Assembly: GCF_001280305.1 (NCBI RefSeq)
Contig: NZ_CP012623.1
Location: 3,348,001-3,412,000, forward strand
DNA from: Hymenobacter sp. DG25A
Lineage (GTDB): Bacteria > Bacteroidota > Bacteroidia > Cytophagales > Hymenobacteraceae
Direction of reading: 5' to 3'
Length of the DNA stretch: 64,000 nucleotides
Made by a program: the position numbers and the translations under genes. Positions 50,203 through 58,852 of this stretch are shown in pieces (within the stretch, counting starts at the first letter, position 1; the number at the start of each line of letters is the position of its first letter). The notes beneath the pieces were generated by a model. The model worked only from the letters and a program-made list of their open reading frames with translations. It searched no databases and was not told the origin of the DNA.

Positions 50203-51615
50203 ATGGCAACTTCCGTAGCAACGGCGAGCAGTACCCGCGAAAAACCCCGGCTGAGCTTCTGGCAAATCTGGAATATGAGCTTCGGCTTCCTTGGCATTCA
50301 GTTTGGCTTTGCCCTGCAGAACGCCAACGTGAGCCGCATTTTTGAAACGCTGGGTGGTACCGAAATAGCCTTGTACTGGCTGGCCGCGCCACTGACGGGG
50401 CTGCTGGTGCAGCCCATTATCGGGTACGTTTCCGACCGTACCTGGAGCCCGCGCTGGGGCCGCCGGCGGCCGTTCTTTTTAATTGGCGCTATCCTGGCAT
50501 CGTTTGCGCTGCTGGTGATGCCCAACGTAACCGCCCTGTGGATGGCCGTGGGCATGCTCTGGATTATGGATTCAAGCATCAACATCAGCATGGAGCCCTT
50601 CCGTGCTTTGGTCGGTGACCTGTTGCCTTCCTCGCAGCGCATCACGGGTTTTGCGGCGCAAACGTTTTTCATTGGCGTAGGCGCCGTAGTGGCTTCCTCT
50701 CTGCCCTGGATGTTTACCAACCTGTTTCACGTCCCGAATACCGCTCCGGCCGGCATGATTCCGCTGTCGGTGAAGTATTCCTTCTATATCGGGGGTATTG
50801 TGTTCTTCCTGGCCGTACTCTGGACGGTGCTGCGCACGCGCGAGTACCCGCCGGCCAATATGGAAGAGTTTGAGGAGGAGAAGCGCCGGACCGCCGGGGT
50901 TTTCAACGGCTTCAAGGAATCGTTTGCGGGCATTCTGCATATGCCCAAAACCATGCGCCAGCTGGCCCTGGTGCAGTTCTTTTCCTGGCTGGCGTTGTTC
51001 TCCATGTGGATTTACACCACCCCCGCCGTTACCAGCCACATCTACCACACCTCCGACGCTACTTCCAAGATTTATAATGAAGGCGCTGACTGGGTAGGCA
51101 TCTGCTTTGCCGTGTACAACGGTGTTTCCGCCATTGCGGCTCTGGTGCTGCCTTCCATTGCCAAGCTAACCAGCCGCCGGTTCACGCACATGCTTTGTCT
51201 GGTGGCCGGTGGCCTGGGTCTGATTTCGATTTACTTTATTCAGGATCCGAAGATGCTGCTGTTCTCCATGGTGGGGGTAGGCATTGCCTGGGCTTCTATT
51301 CTGTCGGTGCCTTATGCCATGCTGGCGGGGGCGCTGCCCGCCAACAAAATGGGGTATTACATGGGGGTATTCAATTTCTTCATTGTTATTCCGCAGGTTG
51401 TAGCCGGCCTCATTCTGGGCTTCTTTACCAAGAATGTATTCGCGGGCGAGTCTATCTACACCCTGGTGCTGGGCGGTGGCTCCATGATTATCTCGGGCCT
51501 GCTCACGCTGATTGTGCATGATGAGGACGACATCCGCCTGCCGGCTAACCCGGTAGCGCTTGCCCCGGAAAGCCCCGCCTACGACGCGCCCCTGCAAACG
51601 GACCCGCGCGTGTAG
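50203..51615 (+). CDS. MFS sugar transporter (maltose/disaccharide:H+ symporter type)
   Basis: 470 residues with twelve predicted helices. The early FGFLGIQFGFALQNANVSRIFETLGG and GYVSDRTWSPRWGRRRPFFLIG are typical of the GPH/SLC45-like bacterial disaccharide carriers encoded with GH13 and GH65 genes; the same RWGRRRPF element follows the second helix pair. It would import maltose or short maltooligosaccharides for the cytosolic phosphorylase. The C-terminus is Pro-rich and cytosolic. A strong terminator follows, so it ends the block. Confidence 0.9.
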   Translation: MATSVATASSTREKPRLSFWQIWNMSFGFLGIQFGFALQNANVSRIFETLGGTEIALYWLAAPLTGLLVQPIIGYVSDRTWSPRWGRRRPFFLIGAILASFALLVMPNVTALWMAVGMLWIMDSSINISMEPFRALVGDLLPSSQRITGFAAQTFFIGVGAVVASSLPWMFTNLFHVPNTAPAGMIPLSVKYSFYIGGIVFFLAVLWTVLRTREYPPANMEEFEEEKRRTAGVFNGFKESFAGILHMPKTMRQLALVQFFSWLALFSMWIYTTPAVTSHIYHTSDATSKIYNEGADWVGICFAVYNGVSAIAALVLPSIAKLTSRRFTHMLCLVAGGLGLISIYFIQDPKMLLFSMVGVGIAWASILSVPYAMLAGALPANKMGYYMGVFNFFIVIPQVVAGLILGFFTKNVFAGESIYTLVLGGGSMIISGLLTLIVHDEDDIRLPANPVALAPESPAYDAPLQTDPRV

Positions 51616-51629
51616 AGCACAAGCCTTGT

Positions 51630-51667
51630 AAAAAAGCCCCAGCTGCCAGCAGCCGGGGCTTTTTTTA
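51630..51667 (+). terminator. Terminator ending the maltose block
   Basis: Stem AAAAAGCCCCAGCTG / CAGCCGGGGCTTTTT with one mismatch and a long T-run; about 15 bases after the MFS stop codon. Confidence 0.88.
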
Positions 51668-51833
51668 TGTCAATTTTTCTCGCGCCATCCGCATTAATAC
51701 GGAGTTATATATAATTAAAAATCAGCGTTTTCCCCGCGGCAGCAACTGCTTTTTCCGCCGTATGCTATTCAACTAGCGTTCTGTCAGGTTCCCTGGTGAG
51801 AGCAGGCGGCTAAGATGATTTTCCGGGTGTTGT

Positions 51834-52931
51834 ATGCTGGTTGCTACGGTCTTTTTCAGCGTATTCTTTGGCCTGTATGCCGTGGTGCTCCTGCTGCTGT
51901 TAGGGCCCCGGCCCCGGCTGGCCCGCCATAAGGCTACCCCCCGCGTGAGCATTCTGATTGCCGCCCGCAACGAAGCCGCCACCATTGAGCGCTGCCTGCG
52001 GGCCCTGGCCCGACTGAACTACCCCAGGGAGCAGCTCGAAATTCTGATCGGGGATGATGCTTCTACCGATGACACCAGAGAAATTGTGCGGCGCTTTATT
52101 GCTGATAAGCCCTGGTTTCGGCTGCTGCCCATCCGGCACCGGTTGGGCACTGCCCGGGGCAAAAGCAACGTGCTGGCCCACCTCTGCCGCGCCGCCACCA
52201 CCGAGTATTTCCTGATTACCGATGCGGATATGGCCCTGGCGCCTGACTGGGTGCACACCATGCTGGCCGCTGCCCCGCACGGTGTGGGCGTGGTCACGGG
52301 CATCACCACGGCCGGCGGCAACCTCTTCGGGCGCCTGCAGGGGCTAGACTGGCTGTTTGGCTTAAACCTCATCCGCCTGCTCACCGACCTGGGCCTGCCC
52401 GTAACGGCCGTTGGCAACAACATGCTGGTCACGCGCGCCGCCTATGAGTCTATTGGGGGCTACGAAACGCTGGCTTTCAGCATTACCGAAGACCTGCAGC
52501 TTTTCGGGCAGATTGTAGCACAGGGCTGGGGATACCGGAACATCATTACGCCCTCCGCCTTGGGGGTATCGGTGCCGCAGCCCACTTTGCGGCATCTGTT
52601 GCACCAGCGCAAGCGCTGGATGAAAGGTGCCGTGCGGCTGCCCTGGCAACTGGTAGTGCTGTTCAGCTCTTACGGCGTTTTTTACACCGCCCTGGGCTGG
52701 CCGGGCCTTTTTCCGCTGGGCACGGCGGGTATGCTGTACGCCGGCAAAGTACTGTTCCAGACGCTGTTCCTGGCTATTACGCTGCGCCAGGCCGGGCACC
52801 GGGAAAGTTTGGGCGTGTTGCTGCTGTATGATGGCTACCTGCTGCTGATGTCTCTGGCCGTGCTGGCCTATACCGCGTGGCCGGGAGGCATCTGGTGGAA
52901 GGAGCGCCGGTACCGGTGGGCGGAGGTATAG
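51834..52931 (+). CDS. Membrane-anchored glycosyltransferase family 2
   Basis: 365 residues. One N-terminal helix (ATVFFSVFFGLYAVVLLLLLG), then a GT2 nucleotide-sugar domain: VSILIAARNEAATIERCL, LIGDDASTDDT, ITDADMALAPDW (DAD metal motif) and the late QRKRWMKG, the QxxRW motif of processive GT2 enzymes, then two or three C-terminal helices. Such enzymes use UDP- or GDP-sugars to build exopolysaccharide or glycolipid. The acceptor is unknown. It stands alone after the maltose block. Confidence 0.9.
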   Translation: MLVATVFFSVFFGLYAVVLLLLLGPRPRLARHKATPRVSILIAARNEAATIERCLRALARLNYPREQLEILIGDDASTDDTREIVRRFIADKPWFRLLPIRHRLGTARGKSNVLAHLCRAATTEYFLITDADMALAPDWVHTMLAAAPHGVGVVTGITTAGGNLFGRLQGLDWLFGLNLIRLLTDLGLPVTAVGNNMLVTRAAYESIGGYETLAFSITEDLQLFGQIVAQGWGYRNIITPSALGVSVPQPTLRHLLHQRKRWMKGAVRLPWQLVVLFSSYGVFYTALGWPGLFPLGTAGMLYAGKVLFQTLFLAITLRQAGHRESLGVLLLYDGYLLLMSLAVLAYTAWPGGIWWKERRYRWAEV

Positions 52932-52949
52932 GCCACCCTGCCGCAATGG

Positions 52950-53414
52950 CTAGGAAATCGTGGCCATGGGCGCCCCCAGCCACTGGTAGGCATCCTTTTC
53001 CTCAATAAAGCTCCGAAACATCTTATCCTCCGCTATCAGCCGGCTGTTGATAAGCTCCTGATGATAGGGCGTAACCAGGTACGCAATGCGGAAAGAGGTA
53101 CCCGGTAAGGCCTGCTGCATTTGCGGCCAGAATTCCTGTAAAACCCACTTAAAGTCCTCGGTTTCCGCCAGGCCCCGGGTGCGCAGATCCACCAGCCAGT
53201 GGCCGACCTGATGCTCCCGGGCAAAATTCAGGCCCTGCATATAGCCGGTTTTATGCTCCTGCGAAGAAACCAGCCGCGTCCAGCGCATAAACAGAATGCG
53301 TAGATCCGGCCGGTAAGTCAGGCGCACATACGGGAGTTCGGCAGTAGGAAGAGGCACAGTAAAGAAAGGAAAGTCGAAAGGTACTGCAGCAATGGGCCGC
53401 AGGCTACTCAACAA
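52950..53414 (-). CDS. Hypothetical protein, 154 aa (STAS-like)
   Basis: Soluble protein with no signal peptide. The order of predicted strands and helices, with VRLTYRPDLRILFMRWTRL, GHWLVDLRTRGLAETEDFKWV and SFRIAYLVTPYHQ, recalls SpoIIAA/STAS-like folds that Bacteroidota use as small regulatory proteins, but no phosphorylated Ser motif can be identified, so this is only a guess. It is followed at its 3' end by the GT2 gene on the other strand, 18 bases away. Confidence 0.55.
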   Translation of the reverse strand: MLSSLRPIAAVPFDFPFFTVPLPTAELPYVRLTYRPDLRILFMRWTRLVSSQEHKTGYMQGLNFAREHQVGHWLVDLRTRGLAETEDFKWVLQEFWPQMQQALPGTSFRIAYLVTPYHQELINSRLIAEDKMFRSFIEEKDAYQWLGAPMATIS

Positions 53415-53450
53415 GCAGCCCGGGCTCCAATGTTTTACGTGTTTTACGCA

Positions 53451-53481
53451 AAAAAGCCCCCGCAGATAGCGGGGGCTTTTT
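53451..53481. terminator. Bidirectional terminator before the 154-aa gene
   Basis: Perfect 13-bp stem AAAAAGCCCCCGC / GCGGGGGCTTTTT with a 5-base loop and A/T runs on both sides. On the minus strand it ends the M28 peptidase transcript. Confidence 0.9.
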
Positions 53482-53509
53482 GAATAGTTTATACGGGCAG
53501 CTAGGTATC

Positions 53510-55264
53510 CTATTTACGGGTACCCATGCTCTTGTCCCGGGCGGCTTTAAACTCAGAGCCGGCTTTCCATTGCGGGAAAGTAGTTTCGCCGGCCAGCTTC
53601 AGGCCAATGGTGAAAAGCAGGCGGGCATCCTGCTCCATCCCGCGCAGGTCCCAGGCAGGGTTGTACTCGTCGCTGGGCTGGTGGTAGTGCTGGGCCGTGA
53701 AGGCGGCGCGCTGCTCTTCCACAAACGCCTTGCCCTTGGCACGGCTATCAAAGGCGCCGCTGGCATACAGAGCGGGCACCCCTACTTTGGCAAAGCTGAA
53801 GTGGTCGGAGCGATAGAAATGGCCTTCTTCGGGGCTCTTATCGGGCTGCAGGTAGCGCTGCTGCTCCCGGGCCGCCGCGCGGGCGTAGTCGTCCAGCTCC
53901 GACTGCCCGTAGCCGATGACTGTCACGTCGCGCATGGGGCCGTAGGGCCGGAGCATGTCCATGTTCAGGTCAGCCACGGTTTTGTTGAGCGGGAATAGGG
54001 GGTGTTCCGCGTAGTACGCCGAGCCCAGCAGGCCCTGCTCTTCGCCGGTTACGGCCAGAAAAACAATGCTGCGGTCGGGACTTTTGGGGAGCTGGGTGTA
54101 GGCTTTGGCAATGGTGAGCAGGGCGGCCACGCCGCTGGCATTATCCAGCGCCCCGTTGTAGATGGAGTCGCCCTGCACGACGGGCCCAATGCCGAGGTGG
54201 TCCCAGTGGGCCGTGTAAATAATGTACTCCTGCGGCCGGGTAGCGCCGGGCAGCACCGCCAGCACGTTTTTGGAGGACGTGCGCCGGATTTTGTTTTTGA
54301 TGTTGATGCTTACGTTCAGCCCCAGCGGCCGGGCTTTGAAGCCCCGCTGATTGGCGGCCGCATACACATCATCGTAGCGCATACCGGCGGCCGTAAACAG
54401 GCGGCGGGCGGCATCCAGTGTTATCCAACCTTCCAGCTTGCACTTGCTGGCGCCCCGGTCAGGGGTTTGCGGGCGCAGCTTGGCCCCCGAGTAGCTGGTC
54501 TGCACCACCGACCATGGGTAGGCCGCCGGTTTGGTTTCGTGAATAATAAGCAGGCCGGTGGCGCCGTGGCGGGCGGCCTCCTCGTACTTGTACATCCAGC
54601 GGCCATAGTAGGTCATGGCCTTGCCCTTGAACAGGGTAGTATCGGTGCCGGCATTGCCGGGGTCGTTTACCAGCACCACCACGGTTTTGCCTTTCACGTC
54701 CAGCCCCGCATAGTCGTCCCAGTTATACTCGGGGGCCACCACGCCGTAGCCGGCAAATACCAGCGGCGAGTTGCTGACCGTGACCTGCGGCTTTTCCTGC
54801 TCGGTAAAAGCCATGAAATCGGTTTTGTACTGCAGGTTAAACGGCTTGCCTTTGCCGCCCGCGATGCGCATGATGCTGTCGGGCATGCCGGTAATTTCTA
54901 CCAGCGGCACTTCCTGAAAATACGTGCCATTGGGCCCGGGCTTCAGCCCCAGCTTTTTAAACTCATTGGCCAGGTACTCCGTGGTTTTGGTTTCGCCGGC
55001 GGTGAAGGGCTTGCGGCCCTGGAAATCATCCGAAGAAAGCACTTTAATGTACTCCCCGATGCCCGCGGCGGTAATTCCATCCCGCGGTGCCGGTACCACG
55101 GCGGTATCTGTTGGAGAAGCAGCCGAGTCAGGCGCCGTATACCGGGATAGAGTGTCAGTAGAAGCAGCGGAGGAGGTAGAAGAAGTGGTGTTCCGGCTTT
55201 CACACCCGCCCAGCACACCACAGGCTATAACGGAGCTCAATACAAACAACGAGGAAGGGCGCAT
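53510..55264 (-). CDS. M28-family zinc peptidase lipoprotein with PA domain
   Basis: 584 residues. The signal peptide has a lipobox LGGC (Cys21), so it is a lipoprotein. A PA insert lies at about 150-320. The M28 zinc ligands are His353 in HWDHLG, Asp374 in NGALDNASG, Glu408/Glu409 in TGEEQGLLGS, Asp436 in DLNMDML and a late His in HYHQPSDEY. The family includes aminopeptidases and carboxypeptidases; the substrate is not fixed. It lies divergent from the M16 peptidase, and both probably serve periplasmic peptide digestion. Confidence 0.93.
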   Translation of the reverse strand: MRPSSLFVLSSVIACGVLGGCESRNTTSSTSSAASTDTLSRYTAPDSAASPTDTAVVPAPRDGITAAGIGEYIKVLSSDDFQGRKPFTAGETKTTEYLANEFKKLGLKPGPNGTYFQEVPLVEITGMPDSIMRIAGGKGKPFNLQYKTDFMAFTEQEKPQVTVSNSPLVFAGYGVVAPEYNWDDYAGLDVKGKTVVVLVNDPGNAGTDTTLFKGKAMTYYGRWMYKYEEAARHGATGLLIIHETKPAAYPWSVVQTSYSGAKLRPQTPDRGASKCKLEGWITLDAARRLFTAAGMRYDDVYAAANQRGFKARPLGLNVSINIKNKIRRTSSKNVLAVLPGATRPQEYIIYTAHWDHLGIGPVVQGDSIYNGALDNASGVAALLTIAKAYTQLPKSPDRSIVFLAVTGEEQGLLGSAYYAEHPLFPLNKTVADLNMDMLRPYGPMRDVTVIGYGQSELDDYARAAAREQQRYLQPDKSPEEGHFYRSDHFSFAKVGVPALYASGAFDSRAKGKAFVEEQRAAFTAQHYHQPSDEYNPAWDLRGMEQDARLLFTIGLKLAGETTFPQWKAGSEFKAARDKSMGTRK

Positions 55265-55449
55265 GGGCAGAACAGTGAGAGGTAAGAGAGGCTGGACAAT
55301 TAGGAAGGAAGCTGGACTAAAAGTGTCGAATTACCAGGCACTTCGCAACTACTGTACACAGATGCAGCTTCTGGTTATGGGGAAATGTCTATAGACTTGT
55401 ACCTTCACTTTACCTTGGTACTTTATCCTTCATCTTTTTAAAATTTCTT

Positions 55450-58400
55450 ATGCTTCAAAAGCATTTGTGGCTGCTTGGAATGAGCACGCTGCTGGTGGTT
55501 ACACCGGCAGCAGCCCAGCAGAAAAAATCGGCGCCAACAGCCAAAACCACCACTTCCGGTGGTGCGCGCCTAGTAGAAAAAGTGGCCAGCAAGCCCGGGG
55601 AAGTGGTAATCCCCTACGAGAAGTACAAGCTGCCCAACGGCCTAACGGTGGTGGTACACGAAGACCACTCCGACCCGGTAGTGCACGTGGATGTGACCTA
55701 CCACGTGGGCTCGGCCCGCGAAACCATCGGCAAGTCGGGCTTCGCCCACTTCTTTGAGCACATGATGTTCCAGGGCTCCGACCACGTGCCCAGCGGCAAG
55801 CACATCAAGCTGGTATCGGCGGCCGGCGGCGAGATGAACGGCTCCACCAACCGCGACCGGACTAACTACTACGAAACCCTGCCCAGCAACCAGCTGGAAA
55901 CCGCCCTATGGCTGGAAGCCGACCGTATGGGCTTCCTGTTGGATGCCGTTACGCAGGAAAAATTTGAGATTCAGCGCTCTACCGTAAAGAACGAGCGGGG
56001 CCAGAACTACGATAACCGCCCCTACGGGCTGGCCTCCGAATACGTAGCCAAAACCCTGTATCCCTACGGCCATCCCTACAGCTGGCTGACCATCGGCTAC
56101 CTGGAAGACCTAGACCGCGCCGACGTAAACGACCTGAAAAACTTCTTCCTGCGCTGGTACGGCCCCAACAACGCTACCCTCACCGTGGGCGGCGATGTGA
56201 AGCCCGCCGAGGTGATGAAGCTGGCCGAGAAATACTTCGGTGCCATTAAGCCCGGCCCCGCCGTGCAGAATGTGAAGCTGGCCGCGCCCAAGCTCACCCA
56301 GGACCGCTACGTGAGCTACGAGGACAACGTGCGTTTCCCCATGCTGCAAATGGTGTTCCCCACCGTGCCCCGCTACCACCCCGATGAGGTGGCCCTGGAC
56401 GCGCTGGCCGAAATCATTGGCGGCGGCAAAAACTCGCTGCTCTACAAAAACCTGGTGAAAACGCAGAAAGCCGTGCAGGCTTCGGCAAACCACCCTTCCG
56501 CTGAGCTGGGCGGAGAGTTTACCATTGTGGCCCTGAGCTTCCCCGGCAAAGGCCTCGACAGCCTGGAGCTGATTGCCCGCAACTCTCTGCTGGAGTTTGA
56601 GAAGCGCGGCGTAACCGATGAGGATTTGCAGCGCTTTAAAGCCGGCCGCGAATCGCAGACAATCAATAGTTTGGCCAGCGTAAGCGGTAAAGTATCGGCC
56701 CTGGCCGCTGCCCAAACGTTTACCGGTTCGCCCAACCGCATTACCAAAGACCTGCAGGAACTCCGGGCAGTGACGAAAGCCGATGTGCTGCGCGTGTACA
56801 ACCAGTACATCAAAGGCAAAAAGGCTGTAATTCTGAGCGTGGTGCCCAAAGGTGCTACGGCCCTAGTAGCCAAAGCCAACAACTTCACGGTGTCTAAGGA
56901 TGGCTTTAAAGCCCCGGCCGATGAGTATAAAGGCCTGACATATGTGAAGGCGAAGGATTCCTTCGACCGCAGCCAGCAGCCCAAGTCGGGTGCTAACCCC
57001 GTGGTGAAAGTGCCCGCCTACTGGCAGGAAACGATGCCTAACGGCCTCAAGCTGATTGGCACGCGGAACACCGAAATTCCGGCCGTTACCATGCAGCTCA
57101 CCATTCCCGGTGGCCACCGCCTGGAGCAGCAGGACCCCTCCAAAGCCGGTATTGCCTCGCTCACGGCTTCTATGCTGAACGAAGGCTCGCAGAAGTATAC
57201 CAGCGAAGAAATGAGCGCTGCCCTGGACAAGCTGGGCAGCTCCATTACGGTAGTGCCCGGCAACGACAACACCACCATCTACGTGCAGTCCCTGACCAAA
57301 AACCTGGACAAAACGCTGGCCCTGCTGGAAGAGCGTCTGCTGCACCCCCGCTTCGACGCAACTGACTTTGCCCGCCTGAAAAAGCAGACGCTGGAAGGCA
57401 TTGCCAACCAGAACACGCAGGCCACGGCCATTGCCAACAAAACCTTTGCCCGCCTGGTGTATCCGGCTTCGGATATCATGCGCGTGCCCGCCAGCGGCAC
57501 CGTAGCCAGCGTGCAGGCCCTTACTCTGGACGATGTAAAGCAGTTCTACGCCCGCAACTACGCGCCCAACATCTCCAATCTGGTGATTGTGGGGGATGTA
57601 GACCAGAAGCAGGTAATACCCAAGCTGGGCTTCCTGCAGAGCTGGACCAAGAAGGACGTAACGCTGCCCGCTGCCACCACGACTACCGCTACGCCCGAAA
57701 AGACGCGCATCTACTTCGTGAACAAAGACGGCGCGCCGCAGTCGGAAATCCGGGTGGGCTACCTCAGCCTGCCGTATGATGCCACCGGCGAGTACTACCG
57801 CGCCGGCCTCGCCAACCACCTGCTGGGTGGCGACTTCAACAGCCGCATCAACCTGAACCTGCGCGAGAAAAAGGGCTACACCTACGGGGCGTACTCCTAC
57901 TTCAACGGCTCACACTACGCAGGTCCGTTCACGGCTCAGGCCGGCGTTCGGGGTGATGCTACCGCGGCTTCCGTGAAGGAGTTTGTGGATGAAATGAATA
58001 ACTACCGCACCGCCGGCATCAGCGACGAAGAGCTGCAGTTCCTGCAAACCTCCGTGGGCCAGAGCGACGCGCTGAAGTATGAAACCGGCCGTCAGAAAGC
58101 CGCTTTCCTGGGCCGTATGGTAGAGTACAACCTCAACAAGGACTATGTACAGCAGCAAAGCGAGATTCTGCGCACGCTGAAGAAGGAAGACGTACAGGCT
58201 CTGGCCCAGAAGTACTTCACCCCCGATAACATGTACATTGTGGTAGTAGGTGACCGGGCCAAGAGCTTCCCCGCTATCAATGAGCTGGGCTACGAAGTAG
58301 TAGAGCTGGATCTGGAAGGCAACCCGGTAGCCGCCGCTGCCGCCCCGGCCGCCGCTCCTACTGCCATAGATATGGCCAAGCAGCTCTCCGACAGCGACGT

Positions 58401-58506
58401 GAAAAAAGCCAAGGAGAAGACCAAAGGCGAGGACGGCAAGAAAAAGCGCAAGCAAAAAGCCGACGACAACAGCACGAAAGTGAAAGAAAAAGAGGACGCC
58501 AAGTAA
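55450..58506 (+). CDS. M16-family zinc metallopeptidase, two fused M16 units
   Basis: 1018 residues with a signal peptide ending near TPAAAQ. The N-terminal unit has the inverted zinc motif HFFEH (His100, Glu103, His104) and the distal Glu in VKNERGQ; the second unit (from about 520) lacks HxxEH, as in most fused M16 proteins, where it forms the other half of the clam-shell chamber. It would degrade peptides in the periplasm or at the surface. Unusual is the Lys-rich tail of about 45 residues (KKAKEKTKGEDGKKKRKQK and following), which looks disordered and may bind anionic polymer or nucleic acid. Confidence 0.94.
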   Translation: MLQKHLWLLGMSTLLVVTPAAAQQKKSAPTAKTTTSGGARLVEKVASKPGEVVIPYEKYKLPNGLTVVVHEDHSDPVVHVDVTYHVGSARETIGKSGFAHFFEHMMFQGSDHVPSGKHIKLVSAAGGEMNGSTNRDRTNYYETLPSNQLETALWLEADRMGFLLDAVTQEKFEIQRSTVKNERGQNYDNRPYGLASEYVAKTLYPYGHPYSWLTIGYLEDLDRADVNDLKNFFLRWYGPNNATLTVGGDVKPAEVMKLAEKYFGAIKPGPAVQNVKLAAPKLTQDRYVSYEDNVRFPMLQMVFPTVPRYHPDEVALDALAEIIGGGKNSLLYKNLVKTQKAVQASANHPSAELGGEFTIVALSFPGKGLDSLELIARNSLLEFEKRGVTDEDLQRFKAGRESQTINSLASVSGKVSALAAAQTFTGSPNRITKDLQELRAVTKADVLRVYNQYIKGKKAVILSVVPKGATALVAKANNFTVSKDGFKAPADEYKGLTYVKAKDSFDRSQQPKSGANPVVKVPAYWQETMPNGLKLIGTRNTEIPAVTMQLTIPGGHRLEQQDPSKAGIASLTASMLNEGSQKYTSEEMSAALDKLGSSITVVPGNDNTTIYVQSLTKNLDKTLALLEERLLHPRFDATDFARLKKQTLEGIANQNTQATAIANKTFARLVYPASDIMRVPASGTVASVQALTLDDVKQFYARNYAPNISNLVIVGDVDQKQVIPKLGFLQSWTKKDVTLPAATTTTATPEKTRIYFVNKDGAPQSEIRVGYLSLPYDATGEYYRAGLANHLLGGDFNSRINLNLREKKGYTYGAYSYFNGSHYAGPFTAQAGVRGDATAASVKEFVDEMNNYRTAGISDEELQFLQTSVGQSDALKYETGRQKAAFLGRMVEYNLNKDYVQQQSEILRTLKKEDVQALAQKYFTPDNMYIVVVGDRAKSFPAINELGYEVVELDLEGNPVAAAAAPAAAPTAIDMAKQLSDSDVKKAKEKTKGEDGKKKRKQKADDNSTKVKEKEDAK

Positions 58507-58521
58507 GCGGTAGACTCCACC

Positions 58522-58560
58522 AAAAAAGCCCGGCTCCTACCAAGGAACCGGGCTTTTTTT
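58522..58560 (+). terminator. Terminator after the M16 peptidase gene
   Basis: Stem AAAAAAGCCCGG / CCGGGCTTTTTT with a 14-base loop and seven T; 15 bases after the stop codon. Confidence 0.9.
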
Positions 58561-58600
58561 ATGCCTTTAGTATAGTAAAGCCGTCATGATATTAAAGCTT

Positions 58601-58798
58601 TCATGCTGAACGGAGTCTAAGCATCTCTACCTCTTCGCCTGTCATCCTGAGGCGGTAGCCGAAGGACCTTCTCCCGCTTGAACAAGTCGTTGTTACGATG
58701 GTCGTTCAGCCGTGAGAAGGTCCTTCGGCTACCGCCTCAGGATGACAGATAGGATGGCAACGTCAGCACGCGAGATGCTTCAACTGCGCTCAGCAGGA
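58601..58798. repeat. Nested hairpin repeats H6 (outer arms plus TCATCCTGAG family, copy 2)
   Basis: The inner hairpin (58639-58748) has outer arms CTGTCATCCTGAGGCGGTAG and complement that pair perfectly through GAAGGACCTTCTC, with a central GTTGTTACGA as in H2 at 6.0 kb. It sits inside a larger inverted repeat with arms 58601-58627 (TCATGCTGAACGGAG...AAGCATCTC) and 58772-58798, imperfectly paired. The inner and outer arms resemble each other (TCATxCTGA, GAAGxAxCTxCTC), so they belong to one broader family, and one copy seems nested in another. Confidence 0.88.
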
Positions 58799-58852
58799 CG
58801 GGCTTATTGCAATGTCAGCGTGCGAGCCTGGCTTTGCTCCACAGGGCACGTG

